Virus record (IMG/VR): IMGVR_UViG_3300020190_000445
Location: 1 to 20,094 of that record
Reading direction: 5' to 3' (one strand)
DNA: 20,094 nt
From: a virus
The translations under genes were made by a program, and so were the position numbers. The notes under the pieces are model-generated. The model was not told the origin of the DNA. It did no database searches and worked only from the letters and a program-made list of their open reading frames with translations. Positions within the stretch are counted from its first letter, which is position 1. Each line of letters begins with the position of its first letter. This document shows positions 11,781-19,000 of the stretch, piece after piece.

Positions 11781-14020
11781 TAAACAAGCTGAACAGTGAG
11801 TGTATGTGTATATGTGACAGAAAAACTTACTTGGTTGTTAATCTGTGCAAAATTTTGGATGCTTGTAATTCCCTGTCCATCTATCGTTCCAGCAGGAACT
11901 CCAGGAGAAGGCTCGTATTCATACTCTACGAAATAAAAGTAATTCGTATAATTACCACTCGAATCACCGCAAGTAGTTGAAAGGGTTTCACTGCTACCTC
12001 CTATGAATCTATAGCGTAAGATTTTTCGACCTAGAAAGGGACCAATACTGATTTGTTCAGTAGTTGAAGATCCTGGATTAGCTTGACCCGTATTGCCACT
12101 TTGAGGGCACCACGTTGAAGCTGTAGTCGAGATGTTTCGAGTCCCTGTTATGTAAAGCAATTTACCAACACCACCTGGCACCTCAGTCCATGCCCCACCA
12201 ATCGCTTCCCCCGCAGACCTGCGGCATGTATATCCGCTAGGTGTGCCAGCATCGACGCAGCAAGCCTCGACGTAGACCATCTTGCCTAACAATCCAGAAT
12301 TGGTCGAATCGATATAATACGTCGCGGAATTTGCTGAGACCAATTCCTCCTCACCAGTATTTGCATCTATCAAATACCAATTCGTAATTTGATTGGCGCA
12401 AACAGTATCTACGGTCAATGTATTACCAAGATTCGGCGTCCCGGTCCATGTAATTGGCGGGATCGTATCCAGCGGATCGTCTGGATTAGGCACGTCTGGC
12501 GGATCACCGTCATCTTCGGGAGGAGGAATTGTTGGCAAATCAGGGTAGGGGATCGGGTCCCCAGGATCGTCTGGCAATGGGTTAGGGTCATTGGGATCAT
12601 TCACGTCACAGGTAAAGCTGCCCGCACCTGTCGAATAGTCATAGCCGCTTGGTGTTGCGCCATCCACTAGAAGGGCAAGCAAACTGCGGCCTTGGCTATC
12701 AACCGGAAAATGGACAAGATCTAACTGGACAACACCCGAAACACTCTTCCCGATTCGCTCTACCTCGTAAAAGTAATCATGCCATTCGATCGCCGCTACA
12801 TTGGTCTCTCGCCGCAATTTCACGCGAACAATGCTGCCCGTGCTCAGTGAACTGCTATATGCACCAGGGCGTGCCTTGATTCTGAGCGTGTGCTTGACTA
12901 ACCGCCGCTTGCCAACAACATACGCACCAACTTTGACGGCATGAGCCTCGGTCACACAATATTGGCTCAGGTCATATTGCTCAAACGGCCCATCAGCTGC
13001 AGTGCCTGGCAACCTCACAACAGTATTGCGAATCAGCTCGATGCTGTTGTCAGGTTGCTGTCGCCACAACATCAATGCAGCAATCGATTTGCGTTCACTT
13101 AATGGGATATATTCAATCTCAAAGCCATTCGGGATGATGTGCTCCTCGCTGAAGGTGAACTCAGGAGTGATTGCGGTGGTCTTGATCGTGCCATTGGCAT
13201 TGGTCGGCAGTAATGGACGGAACCCTTTTTTGCCGTTGTTGTCGCTAATCTTCAACAGGAAACCGAATCCTGTTTCAGTCATCCAGTCTTCTAGGTTAGA
13301 TGACTTGGAATAGATGCCGTTATATCTGAAATTATTGGCATTGAGGAATGTCGCGGCTGCCAGCATCGCAGTGTTGTCGATCATGCTGGCCGGCAGCCTT
13401 GCCGTTTGCGTGATCAGATACTTCGCAAAATCAATGAAATTATCGCTTGAACCGACCACGCTATCCATGATGCGAGTGACGATCAAACCCTGACGCACAA
13501 ATACATGCAGCTGCTTATTCCAGTTGGTTGAACCGTCGGCGTAGGTGTAGGTGAAACGCAGCGTCGTGAGATTGTCATAGCTGCCGCCAGTGCCGCAGAA
13601 GGTCGGACAATTCCACGGGGTCTTACCTGCAACCACAGTGGTCACATTGCCTGGCGTGAACGTACCGGCCCGCGTGTCATACGATTGCGTCCAGGTGCCT
13701 ACCCTGCACGCGCCCTGCCAGCAATCGTTCTTCTGCAGCTGGGGCATGTCACCTTCGCTGAGTACCAGCTCGTAGTCAACGGTCAGCAGGTTGGTGCTTG
13801 CGTTATTGGCAAACCTACCCTCCGTAGCAGCAGGGCTGACAAAGACTCCGCCGATGCTGTCCCGGCGGCGGCAAAAGATGATCGGGATCGGCTCACCAAT
13901 CACCACCGATCGCTGCTGTGTATCGAGTGTGCGGTTGCCCTGTGCGGCGCTCTCGGTCAGAGGCGTGACAACGACACCAGCCTGCAGGGGCAGCAGTGAT
14001 AGCGGCTGGCTGTAGGTCAT
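11780..14020 (-). CDS. Tail tip / baseplate hub protein with Pro-Asp linker
   Basis: A 746-aa protein in the position of the lambda J-type tip or hub gene. Residues 1-465 appear to be structured tail-tip core, with SVVIGEPIPIIFCRRRDSIGG near the start. Residues about 470-530 are a low-complexity linker dominated by Pro and Asp. Residues 530-746 are beta-rich and Cys/Thr-rich, starting with an Ig-like WTGTPNLGNTLTVD segment, and probably form an exposed host-contact domain. The DNA for this last part (about 11780-12400) is clearly AT-richer than the core, suggesting module exchange at the linker. It overlaps the preceding gene by 4 bp. Confidence 0.78.
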   Translation of the reverse strand: MTYSQPLSLLPLQAGVVVTPLTESAAQGNRTLDTQQRSVVIGEPIPIIFCRRRDSIGGVFVSPAATEGRFANNASTNLLTVDYELVLSEGDMPQLQKNDCWQGACRVGTWTQSYDTRAGTFTPGNVTTVVAGKTPWNCPTFCGTGGSYDNLTTLRFTYTYADGSTNWNKQLHVFVRQGLIVTRIMDSVVGSSDNFIDFAKYLITQTARLPASMIDNTAMLAAATFLNANNFRYNGIYSKSSNLEDWMTETGFGFLLKISDNNGKKGFRPLLPTNANGTIKTTAITPEFTFSEEHIIPNGFEIEYIPLSERKSIAALMLWRQQPDNSIELIRNTVVRLPGTAADGPFEQYDLSQYCVTEAHAVKVGAYVVGKRRLVKHTLRIKARPGAYSSSLSTGSIVRVKLRRETNVAAIEWHDYFYEVERIGKSVSGVVQLDLVHFPVDSQGRSLLALLVDGATPSGYDYSTGAGSFTCDVNDPNDPNPLPDDPGDPIPYPDLPTIPPPEDDGDPPDVPNPDDPLDTIPPITWTGTPNLGNTLTVDTVCANQITNWYLIDANTGEEELVSANSATYYIDSTNSGLLGKMVYVEACCVDAGTPSGYTCRRSAGEAIGGAWTEVPGGVGKLLYITGTRNISTTASTWCPQSGNTGQANPGSSTTEQISIGPFLGRKILRYRFIGGSSETLSTTCGDSSGNYTNYFYFVEYEYEPSPGVPAGTIDGQGITSIQNFAQINNQVSFSVTYTHTLTVQLV

Positions 14021-14487
14021 AGCCGGATCGGTGCGCCCACCAATGCCCCAGTGTATTTCCTAGGTGGCACCTGGGCACCAACTGGGGAGAGGCTAGAGCC
14101 GAGCTTGATCTGCAACTCGATGAATGATCCACTGATGCCGATCACTTCACCCACGAACGTACCGATCAGGATCTGACTGAGTTGCGGCGCGATTTGATTG
14201 AGTGCAGAGTAGAACTGATACATCTTGATCTCGCACAGGTAGTTATTGCTCAACGCCGCCTCAAATGCTGTGACTGCCACGCTGGTTGCAGGCACCCCAA
14301 TACTGAGCAGCGAATCACCACCAGTGGTGCCTGATGTCAGACCGTTGCAGTCGAATGGATGGTATGACCAGCTGGCACTATCAAGCGTGATGGTCTGCCC
14401 GACGTAGTAGTTCTGCCACCGATAGAACGTGGACGAATCGTTAAAAATCCTCAGGTATTGCGACTGTGCGCGATTCTCTGCCGTCAT
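14017..14487 (-). CDS. Minor tail / tail-tip assembly protein
   Basis: A 156-aa protein between tape measure and tip genes, overlapping both by 4 bp. It has aromatic-rich N-terminal strands (STFYRWQNYYVGQTITLD) and a C-terminal PPRKYTGALVGAPIRL. The position matches the small tip proteins (lambda M/L/K region) that link tape measure and hub. Family membership is not certain. Confidence 0.68.
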   Translation of the reverse strand: MTAENRAQSQYLRIFNDSSTFYRWQNYYVGQTITLDSASWSYHPFDCNGLTSGTTGGDSLLSIGVPATSVAVTAFEAALSNNYLCEIKMYQFYSALNQIAPQLSQILIGTFVGEVIGISGSFIELQIKLGSSLSPVGAQVPPRKYTGALVGAPIRL

Positions 14488-16211
14488 GCGCCAACACCAA
14501 CAAAGCGACGGCCTGCGTTGGTGCGGCTGTTGTTGAGCACACTGGATGCCACAGTCTGCATCGCCTTCTCAAGGTCCTGCATCGTCACGTAGTTTTTGCC
14601 ATCTTGTTGCATCACAGGGCCGGTCTGAATGTTGATTGCAGGTGCGTTCACCATGCCGCCCTCAGCAAAACGAGGGATTGCAGCTGGACCGCGCACACCA
14701 GATAGCCAGTTGTTAGCGAATTGCGTTGCCTTCGATTGCGGCACAATGTATTCTGGCTCGCCACCTTCACCCACCATTGCCATGGTCGGCCTGTTGACCA
14801 TGCCGCCCTCAGCAAAACGAGGGAGGGAAACCATGGGTATTGTCGGGATACTTGGCAAATTGAGCCGACTCAATGCTGCGTTGGCGCCTTGAATCAAGCG
14901 ATTAAGCGCACTGATTGCGCCATTCACAGCTCGTTCAATGCCGCCAATCATGCTGTTAACCACATTCCGAACAACACCAACAGCAGCCTGAAATGGTGCG
15001 CTCAGCGCCTGACCAAGACGGCCAAACACCTGCACAATGTTTTGAAATAATCCAGCCATAAACTGTTTTACAGGGTTCACAAAATTAGTCATGAATCCTT
15101 GTGCTGCTGCTCTCAGCACCTGCCCAATCGCTTGAAATGCGGCGCCAATCTTGTCTCGGAATGCAAAGATCGCCACACCAGCAGCAACCAATAAGGTGAT
15201 CCAACCAACGGGGCCGGTGAAGATGCCAATCAAGACTGGGGCCAATCCAGCCAGTGCACCACCAACTGCAGTGATTGCAGGCACCACAGCGCCAAGCGTG
15301 CCGGCAATTTTTGCAAAAATTGCACCACCTGCAAGTGCTGCAGAAAGCGCACCCCAGACAGTGATCACGGCACTGATCGCTGGAGCAAGGGCCAAGATGC
15401 CGACAACCAATGCAGCGAAACCAGCGATGATCGCCTGCACTGGGCCGGGCAATGCGCTGAATGCTTGCAGGGCTCCGGCGATACCTTGGGCCAGGCTTGT
15501 GATCACCGGAAGTAGTGCAGTGATCGCCTGATTGAATGGTCCGGCTACTGCATTGCCGACTGCATTCAACGAATCATTGAACTGATCCGCCGCCTGCGCT
15601 CCTTCAGTTGTGATCGTTGCTGAATACTGCTCAAGCGCCTCACGGCCTTGGTTGAGCATTGGGATCAGGTTTGTTCCAGCCTTGCCAAATAGATCAAAGG
15701 CCAGTTGTGCTTTCTTTGCTGGATCTGATATGCCAGAGAACTTTCCGGCAACATCCAACATGATTTGATCCATGCTGCGGATTTTGCCGCTTGCATCTGT
15801 TGCATTTATACCAATCGACTTAAGTGCTTCGTTCGCTCTAGAGGAAGGATCCACAACGCTTCGCGCTAGTTTCCCCATTGCCTTGGCCACCTCATCAACA
15901 TTGCTTCCCGAATCCCTCGCCGCATTACCAAAGCGACTCAGGCTTTCAACCGCGACCCCAGTGCGTTGGCTGAGATCATTCAAATTGTCAGCAGCATCAA
16001 CTGATTGCTTGCCTAATGCCACCAATCCAGCCACACCAGCAGCCGGCAACAATGCACCTAATGCCCCACGCATCCGCCCGAATGCGCCCTGCAATCCGGT
16101 TGCTTGCTTATCCGCATTGCCCAAACTTCGCTGCAATGCGTCAATCTGAGCAATGCCATCAACGCTGGCCTTGATCTTGACTGCAGCCGTCATGTCCAGG
16201 GCCATGCTCAA
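14484..16211 (-). CDS. Tail tape measure protein
   Basis: A 575-aa protein that sets tail length and helps DNA pass into the host. The N-terminal 210 residues are helical, with typical tape measure phrases (DAADNLNDLSQRTGVAVESL, DLFGKAGTNLIPML). Residues about 230-352 are strongly hydrophobic with several possible membrane spans. The C-terminal third has two copies of RFAEGGMVN-x-P, one per 49 residues. At 575 aa it predicts a fairly short tail, using the known rough proportionality of about 0.15 nm per residue. It follows chaperone GT with a 4-bp overlap, the classic order. Confidence 0.92.
   Translation of the reverse strand: MSMALDMTAAVKIKASVDGIAQIDALQRSLGNADKQATGLQGAFGRMRGALGALLPAAGVAGLVALGKQSVDAADNLNDLSQRTGVAVESLSRFGNAARDSGSNVDEVAKAMGKLARSVVDPSSRANEALKSIGINATDASGKIRSMDQIMLDVAGKFSGISDPAKKAQLAFDLFGKAGTNLIPMLNQGREALEQYSATITTEGAQAADQFNDSLNAVGNAVAGPFNQAITALLPVITSLAQGIAGALQAFSALPGPVQAIIAGFAALVVGILALAPAISAVITVWGALSAALAGGAIFAKIAGTLGAVVPAITAVGGALAGLAPVLIGIFTGPVGWITLLVAAGVAIFAFRDKIGAAFQAIGQVLRAAAQGFMTNFVNPVKQFMAGLFQNIVQVFGRLGQALSAPFQAAVGVVRNVVNSMIGGIERAVNGAISALNRLIQGANAALSRLNLPSIPTIPMVSLPRFAEGGMVNRPTMAMVGEGGEPEYIVPQSKATQFANNWLSGVRGPAAIPRFAEGGMVNAPAINIQTGPVMQQDGKNYVTMQDLEKAMQTVASSVLNNSRTNAGRRFVGVGA
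14650..14824 (-). repeat. 28-bp direct repeats inside the tape measure gene
   Basis: An identical 28-bp segment lies at 14650-14677 and 14797-14824. The copies are 147 bp (49 codons) apart and in frame, each encoding RFAEGGMVN. Identity at silent positions points to recent duplication or gene conversion rather than protein-level constraint alone. Confidence 0.85.
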
Positions 16212-16495
16212 TTCTCCCGTTCATGCATTACCAGCAGGATCTCGCCTTCCATGATCTGCACGTCGGCAAGCAAAGCAGCTGGGTCGGTCACCTCATACAG
16301 TGTAAAGGTCCACGCCAGGGCTGCATAGTCCAGGCCAACGAGGCCGCCTGGGCCCGTGCGCCATTGCGTCTGACAGCGCAGGAATGCCTGCACTGCAGGC
16401 CAAGCATCAGGCTCAACCTCAAAGTGCTCATCGTCTGGTTCAATATCCAGCTCGATGCCAAACAGCTTGGCATCATCTGCTGTCTGATCAATCAC
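16208..16495 (-). CDS. Tail assembly chaperone GT portion (DUF1799-like)
   Basis: The second frame of the chaperone pair. The frame is open from 16531 (107 codons); an independent GTG start at 16495 would give 95 aa. The segment FLRCQTQWRTGPGGLVGLDY matches the DUF1799 phage family. It is most likely made as a fusion to the upstream protein by -1 frameshifting, giving about 233 aa in place of a separate product. The T domain would bind the tape measure protein during tail assembly. It overlaps the tape measure start by 4 bp. Confidence 0.83.
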   Translation of the reverse strand: MIDQTADDAKLFGIELDIEPDDEHFEVEPDAWPAVQAFLRCQTQWRTGPGGLVGLDYAALAWTFTLYEVTDPAALLADVQIMEGEILLVMHEREN

Positions 16496-16527
16496 GCCGC
16501 CCTTCGTCCAGTAGCGGGCGGCGTCTC

Positions 16528-16908
16528 TCAGTTTTTTGCTTTCGTCCCCGTCAGGCTCTCGAAGTAAGCCACGATGATGGCCGCGGCCACGGTTGGAATA
16601 TCGAGCAGCTGTTGCTTGGTCGCCTCGGAGAAGCGCACCTCATCGCCGTCTGCATCAACCACCCCAGCCCATCCGACCAGCAGTTCATCAGCAATGCTTT
16701 GATCGCTGATGCCGCCATCAGTGGATTCATTGCGCTCGGCTGCCTTGATGCGCACCTGCACCTCGGTTTGGATCTCGTTGATCCGCGCCTGAGGTAACCG
16801 CTTGAACTCTGCGTCGAAGGTTTGTTTCTCGAATTTGCCACCATCGGCCGGCAGCTTCACGCTTACCGGCCACTTGTAAGAGGTGGATTGTTTGAGGACA
16901 AATGCCAT
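16528..16908 (-). CDS. Tail assembly chaperone G-like protein
   Basis: A 126-aa protein between tail tube and tape measure genes, the place of lambda G. The N-terminal half is beta-rich (SYKWPVSVKLPADGGK), followed by a helix (LPQARINEIQTEVQVRIKAA) and a compact C-terminal part (LLVGWAGVVDADGDEV). It should coat the tape measure protein during tube building and is absent from the mature virion. It ends one codon after the slippery heptamer. Its ATG overlaps the tail tube stop by one base. Confidence 0.85.
   Translation of the reverse strand: MAFVLKQSTSYKWPVSVKLPADGGKFEKQTFDAEFKRLPQARINEIQTEVQVRIKAAERNESTDGGISDQSIADELLVGWAGVVDADGDEVRFSEATKQQLLDIPTVAAAIIVAYFESLTGTKAKN
16531..16537 (-). promoter_or_regulatory. 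Programmed -1 ribosomal frameshift site A AAA AAC
   Basis: On the minus strand the G-like gene ends GCA AAA AAC TGA. The heptamer A AAA AAC is in the exact X XXY YYZ phase, with the stop codon next. After a -1 slip, reading goes on as CTG AGA GAC and stays open through the GTG at 16495 into the DUF1799 frame. A GC-rich stretch follows (GACGCCGCCCGC, then GGGCGGCG) that could form a stimulating structure. Confidence 0.86.
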
Positions 16909-18071
16909 CAGGCGAAAGTCAGAACCACCTCATCATTGCCAACAGAGCTGGGAATTGCAATATATGGCAGGTTCAGCATCTGGATGCCGTCGCTGTCGTC
17001 ATAGGTAGGATTGCCCAGGTCAATCGTTGGGGCCACCATCGTCACGATGTTGCCGCCAGTGGTGCCGTGCTGGAAGCACAGCAGGCCGGTGGTCTCATCC
17101 GTTGCGGCGGTGAAGTAATCCTTAGCCGCAATGGTCGGCGCCTCAATCATCACCTCACCGGCAGGCGCACGGTTGGTGATCAGCACCTGCTTAGTGCAGC
17201 CAACCAGCTCGCGGTAGACGATCTCATTCGCCAGGTCCAGATTGATGGACTGGATGCAGGCATCGCTATAACCAAGCACATTCACAGCCAGAGTGTTGTC
17301 AGCCTTGAAGATCAGCGGAGTGGCCTGATCGCTATAGGTGGCAGTCGGTGCTGCGGTATCAGTCGGGGCGTTGTAGATGCCGGTCAGCTCAAAGTTGATC
17401 GTCGGAATTTCGTTAACTTCCATGGACAACTCAAACGTGCCGCGGCAGCCGGTGGCCTTGTGCAGCACGCCATCGTTGTTGAAGTAGATGGTGCTACTAG
17501 CGAAGCTGCTGCTGACTGGGCGATAGCCGACATTGGCGCTGATGCTGTAAGTGCTAGACGCTGCAGGGGTGAACGCTGCGGTGGACTTCTGAACGGTGGC
17601 AACCTTGCTGCTGCCGACATAACCGGTGATGATGCCCTTGCTGCCGCTACCAGTGCCGCCGGTGATACTGATCACCATGCCGATGTAGTACCCATCCACT
17701 GCGCTAGAACCAGCAGCCAGAGTGATGCTGCCAGCGGATCCGGCCTGAGCAGTACCAGTCACAGCCGAACCGGTAGTGGTAGCAGCAAAGCCGCAAGACC
17801 GCAGCAGGGAGTCAACCCGAGAAGCCGTGCCAGCAGTACCGGAACCGGCCAGCTCAACCTCGAACTTGATCATCACCCGTGTCTGGGCAAGGATCTGAGT
17901 GCTGTTGCCCAAATAAGGACGGATCAGATCTCGGCTGACGGTTTCAGCCTCAATCGGGGTCACATCCAAATTGCGCACCAATACTGCATCAGTACCTGCA
18001 GGACTGCTATCGGTCGAGTAGGTGGCCTCAATTTTGGTAAGGATCAGGCGCTTACGGCTGAGAAGCGGCAT
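16908..18071 (-). CDS. Major tail tube protein
   Basis: A 387-aa beta-rich protein that builds the tail tube. The order (connector genes before, chaperones after) and the beta-strand phrases (RVMIKFEVELAG near residue 70, GTFELSMEVNEIPTINFEL near 220) support this. Residues about 100-175 are Gly/Ser/Ala/Thr-rich (GSAVTGTAQAGSAGSITLAA) and appear to be an inserted, probably surface-exposed, domain, making the protein longer than the usual 200-250 aa tube subunit. No truncation is seen. A 398-codon open frame on the opposite strand is treated as a composition artefact. Confidence 0.87.
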   Translation of the reverse strand: MPLLSRKRLILTKIEATYSTDSSPAGTDAVLVRNLDVTPIEAETVSRDLIRPYLGNSTQILAQTRVMIKFEVELAGSGTAGTASRVDSLLRSCGFAATTTGSAVTGTAQAGSAGSITLAAGSSAVDGYYIGMVISITGGTGSGSKGIITGYVGSSKVATVQKSTAAFTPAASSTYSISANVGYRPVSSSFASSTIYFNNDGVLHKATGCRGTFELSMEVNEIPTINFELTGIYNAPTDTAAPTATYSDQATPLIFKADNTLAVNVLGYSDACIQSINLDLANEIVYRELVGCTKQVLITNRAPAGEVMIEAPTIAAKDYFTAATDETTGLLCFQHGTTGGNIVTMVAPTIDLGNPTYDDSDGIQMLNLPYIAIPSSVGNDEVVLTFA

Positions 18072-18094
18072 TGGTCGAGTCCTTTTTCTGCAGT

Positions 18095-18520
18095 CTAACT
18101 AGCCAGGTTGTTGACGCTTGTCCGGTATCGGATCAAGTAATCACAGGTGATCACGCCAGATGGCTGGTCAGCTTCTGACAGATCAAAGTTTACGCCCTGC
18201 GGTTGAATGTCGATTGCATAACCGCCAAGCGTCAAATCAGCCATCAGCTTGCTGTGTAGATCCTCCACAATCGGGTCGGCCACCTGGTCCGGAATGCTGC
18301 CACGCACAATCACGGCGACGCGCACCGTCAAGCTCCAATCAAGTCGCGGCAGGCTGGTGTTTTGCTCTGCGCTGTCGGATATAGGTTCAACCACAATCGC
18401 TGGGGTCTCCCCGCGTGCTAGTGGCTCCACCCTGCTGCGATAGATCCTGTTGCTCACGCCCGTGGTGCCGGTGAGTGCAGTCTTCACTGCAGCCAGAATC
18501 GTCTCGCGTTTGGTGGTCAT
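18095..18520 (-). CDS. Tail terminator / tail completion protein
   Basis: A 141-aa alpha-beta protein just before the tail tube gene, the usual place of the lambda U-type terminator that caps tube growth. The N-terminus KRETILAAVKTALTGTTGVS is a helix-loop. Strands follow (LTVRVAVIVRG, TCDYLIRYRT). It overlaps the preceding connector gene by 4 bp. Confidence 0.76.
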   Translation of the reverse strand: MTTKRETILAAVKTALTGTTGVSNRIYRSRVEPLARGETPAIVVEPISDSAEQNTSLPRLDWSLTVRVAVIVRGSIPDQVADPIVEDLHSKLMADLTLGGYAIDIQPQGVNFDLSEADQPSGVITCDYLIRYRTSVNNLAS

Positions 18521-18795
18521 GTCTTCTGCAAGGCTATTTGCACGAACGAGCCATCACCGATCAGCATGGTCTCTCTCACTGTGTAGGAGACACTATCCAC
18601 TGTGATCGCACTGCCACGGATCAGGCTGCCGAATTTTGACGTGCGGGCCGTGAGCGTGTAGTCAGTAGTCAAAACCATGCCATCACTGATCACCTGACTA
18701 GGCATATCAAGAATGCCCTTGGCAGTAGTCGCACCCGAGGTGCAGCTCACGCCAAAGTCCTCTAAGAAAATATCAAGATCCTCAGTTAGTGGCAT
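18517..18795 (-). CDS. Head-tail joining (stopper-like) protein
   Basis: A 92-aa small beta-barrel-like protein (DYTLTARTSKFGSL, then TVDSVSYTVRETMLIGDGSF). The pattern and position match lambda FII-type or related head-tail joining proteins. It would close the portal side of the filled head and offer the site for the tail. It overlaps the preceding gene by 14 bp. Confidence 0.73.
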   Translation of the reverse strand: MPLTEDLDIFLEDFGVSCTSGATTAKGILDMPSQVISDGMVLTTDYTLTARTSKFGSLIRGSAITVDSVSYTVRETMLIGDGSFVQIALQKT

Positions 18796-18964
18796 TTGCT
18801 TTGACCTTTCGAGTTGCTTTCGGCTTCTCTTCTACAGCCACCGCTTTGATAGCACGGCCCAGCTGGATCAATGTTTCAGCGAGTGCCGCTGGCAGTTCAT
18901 AATTTTCACCCGCCTCAAGGTGTTCGCCATCAGCAGCGCAGGAGGCAATGATTAAAACTTTCAT
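18782..18964 (-). CDS. Small capsid-adjacent protein
   Basis: A 60-aa protein right after the capsid gene. Residues 1-40 (MKVLIIASC, then AGENYELPAALAETLIQLG) fit the short beta-strand and helix pattern of small proteins often found between capsid and connector genes. The last 15 residues are Lys/Ala-rich and basic. Its function is not known. The start lies directly after a terminator-like hairpin and lacks a Shine-Dalgarno sequence. Confidence 0.7.
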   Translation of the reverse strand: MKVLIIASCAADGEHLEAGENYELPAALAETLIQLGRAIKAVAVEEKPKATRKVKANATN

Positions 18965-18965
18965 A

Positions 18966-18992
18966 GAAAGAAAGGGGCAGTTGCCTGCCCCT
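18966..18992 (-). terminator. Partial intrinsic terminator after the capsid gene
   Basis: On the minus strand an 8-bp perfect stem AGGGGCAG / CTGCCCCT with a 4-nt loop is followed by TTCTTTC just before the next ATG at 18964. It should lower transcription from the capsid gene into connector and tail genes, matching the high need for capsid protein. Confidence 0.72.
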
Positions 18993-19000
18993 CCTCCTTA

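Noticed and set aside
15151-15531. 126-codon plus-strand frame rich in Ala, Pro and Thr
   Set aside because: It is antisense to the hydrophobic part of the tape measure gene. The composition simply mirrors Gly/Ala/Val codons.
16902-18098. 398-codon open frame on the plus strand
   Set aside because: It lies fully antisense to the tail tube gene, whose order, overlaps and beta-rich protein are convincing. The plus-strand product is His/Gly/Ala-rich with no recognisable fold, a usual by-product of GC-rich codon bias.
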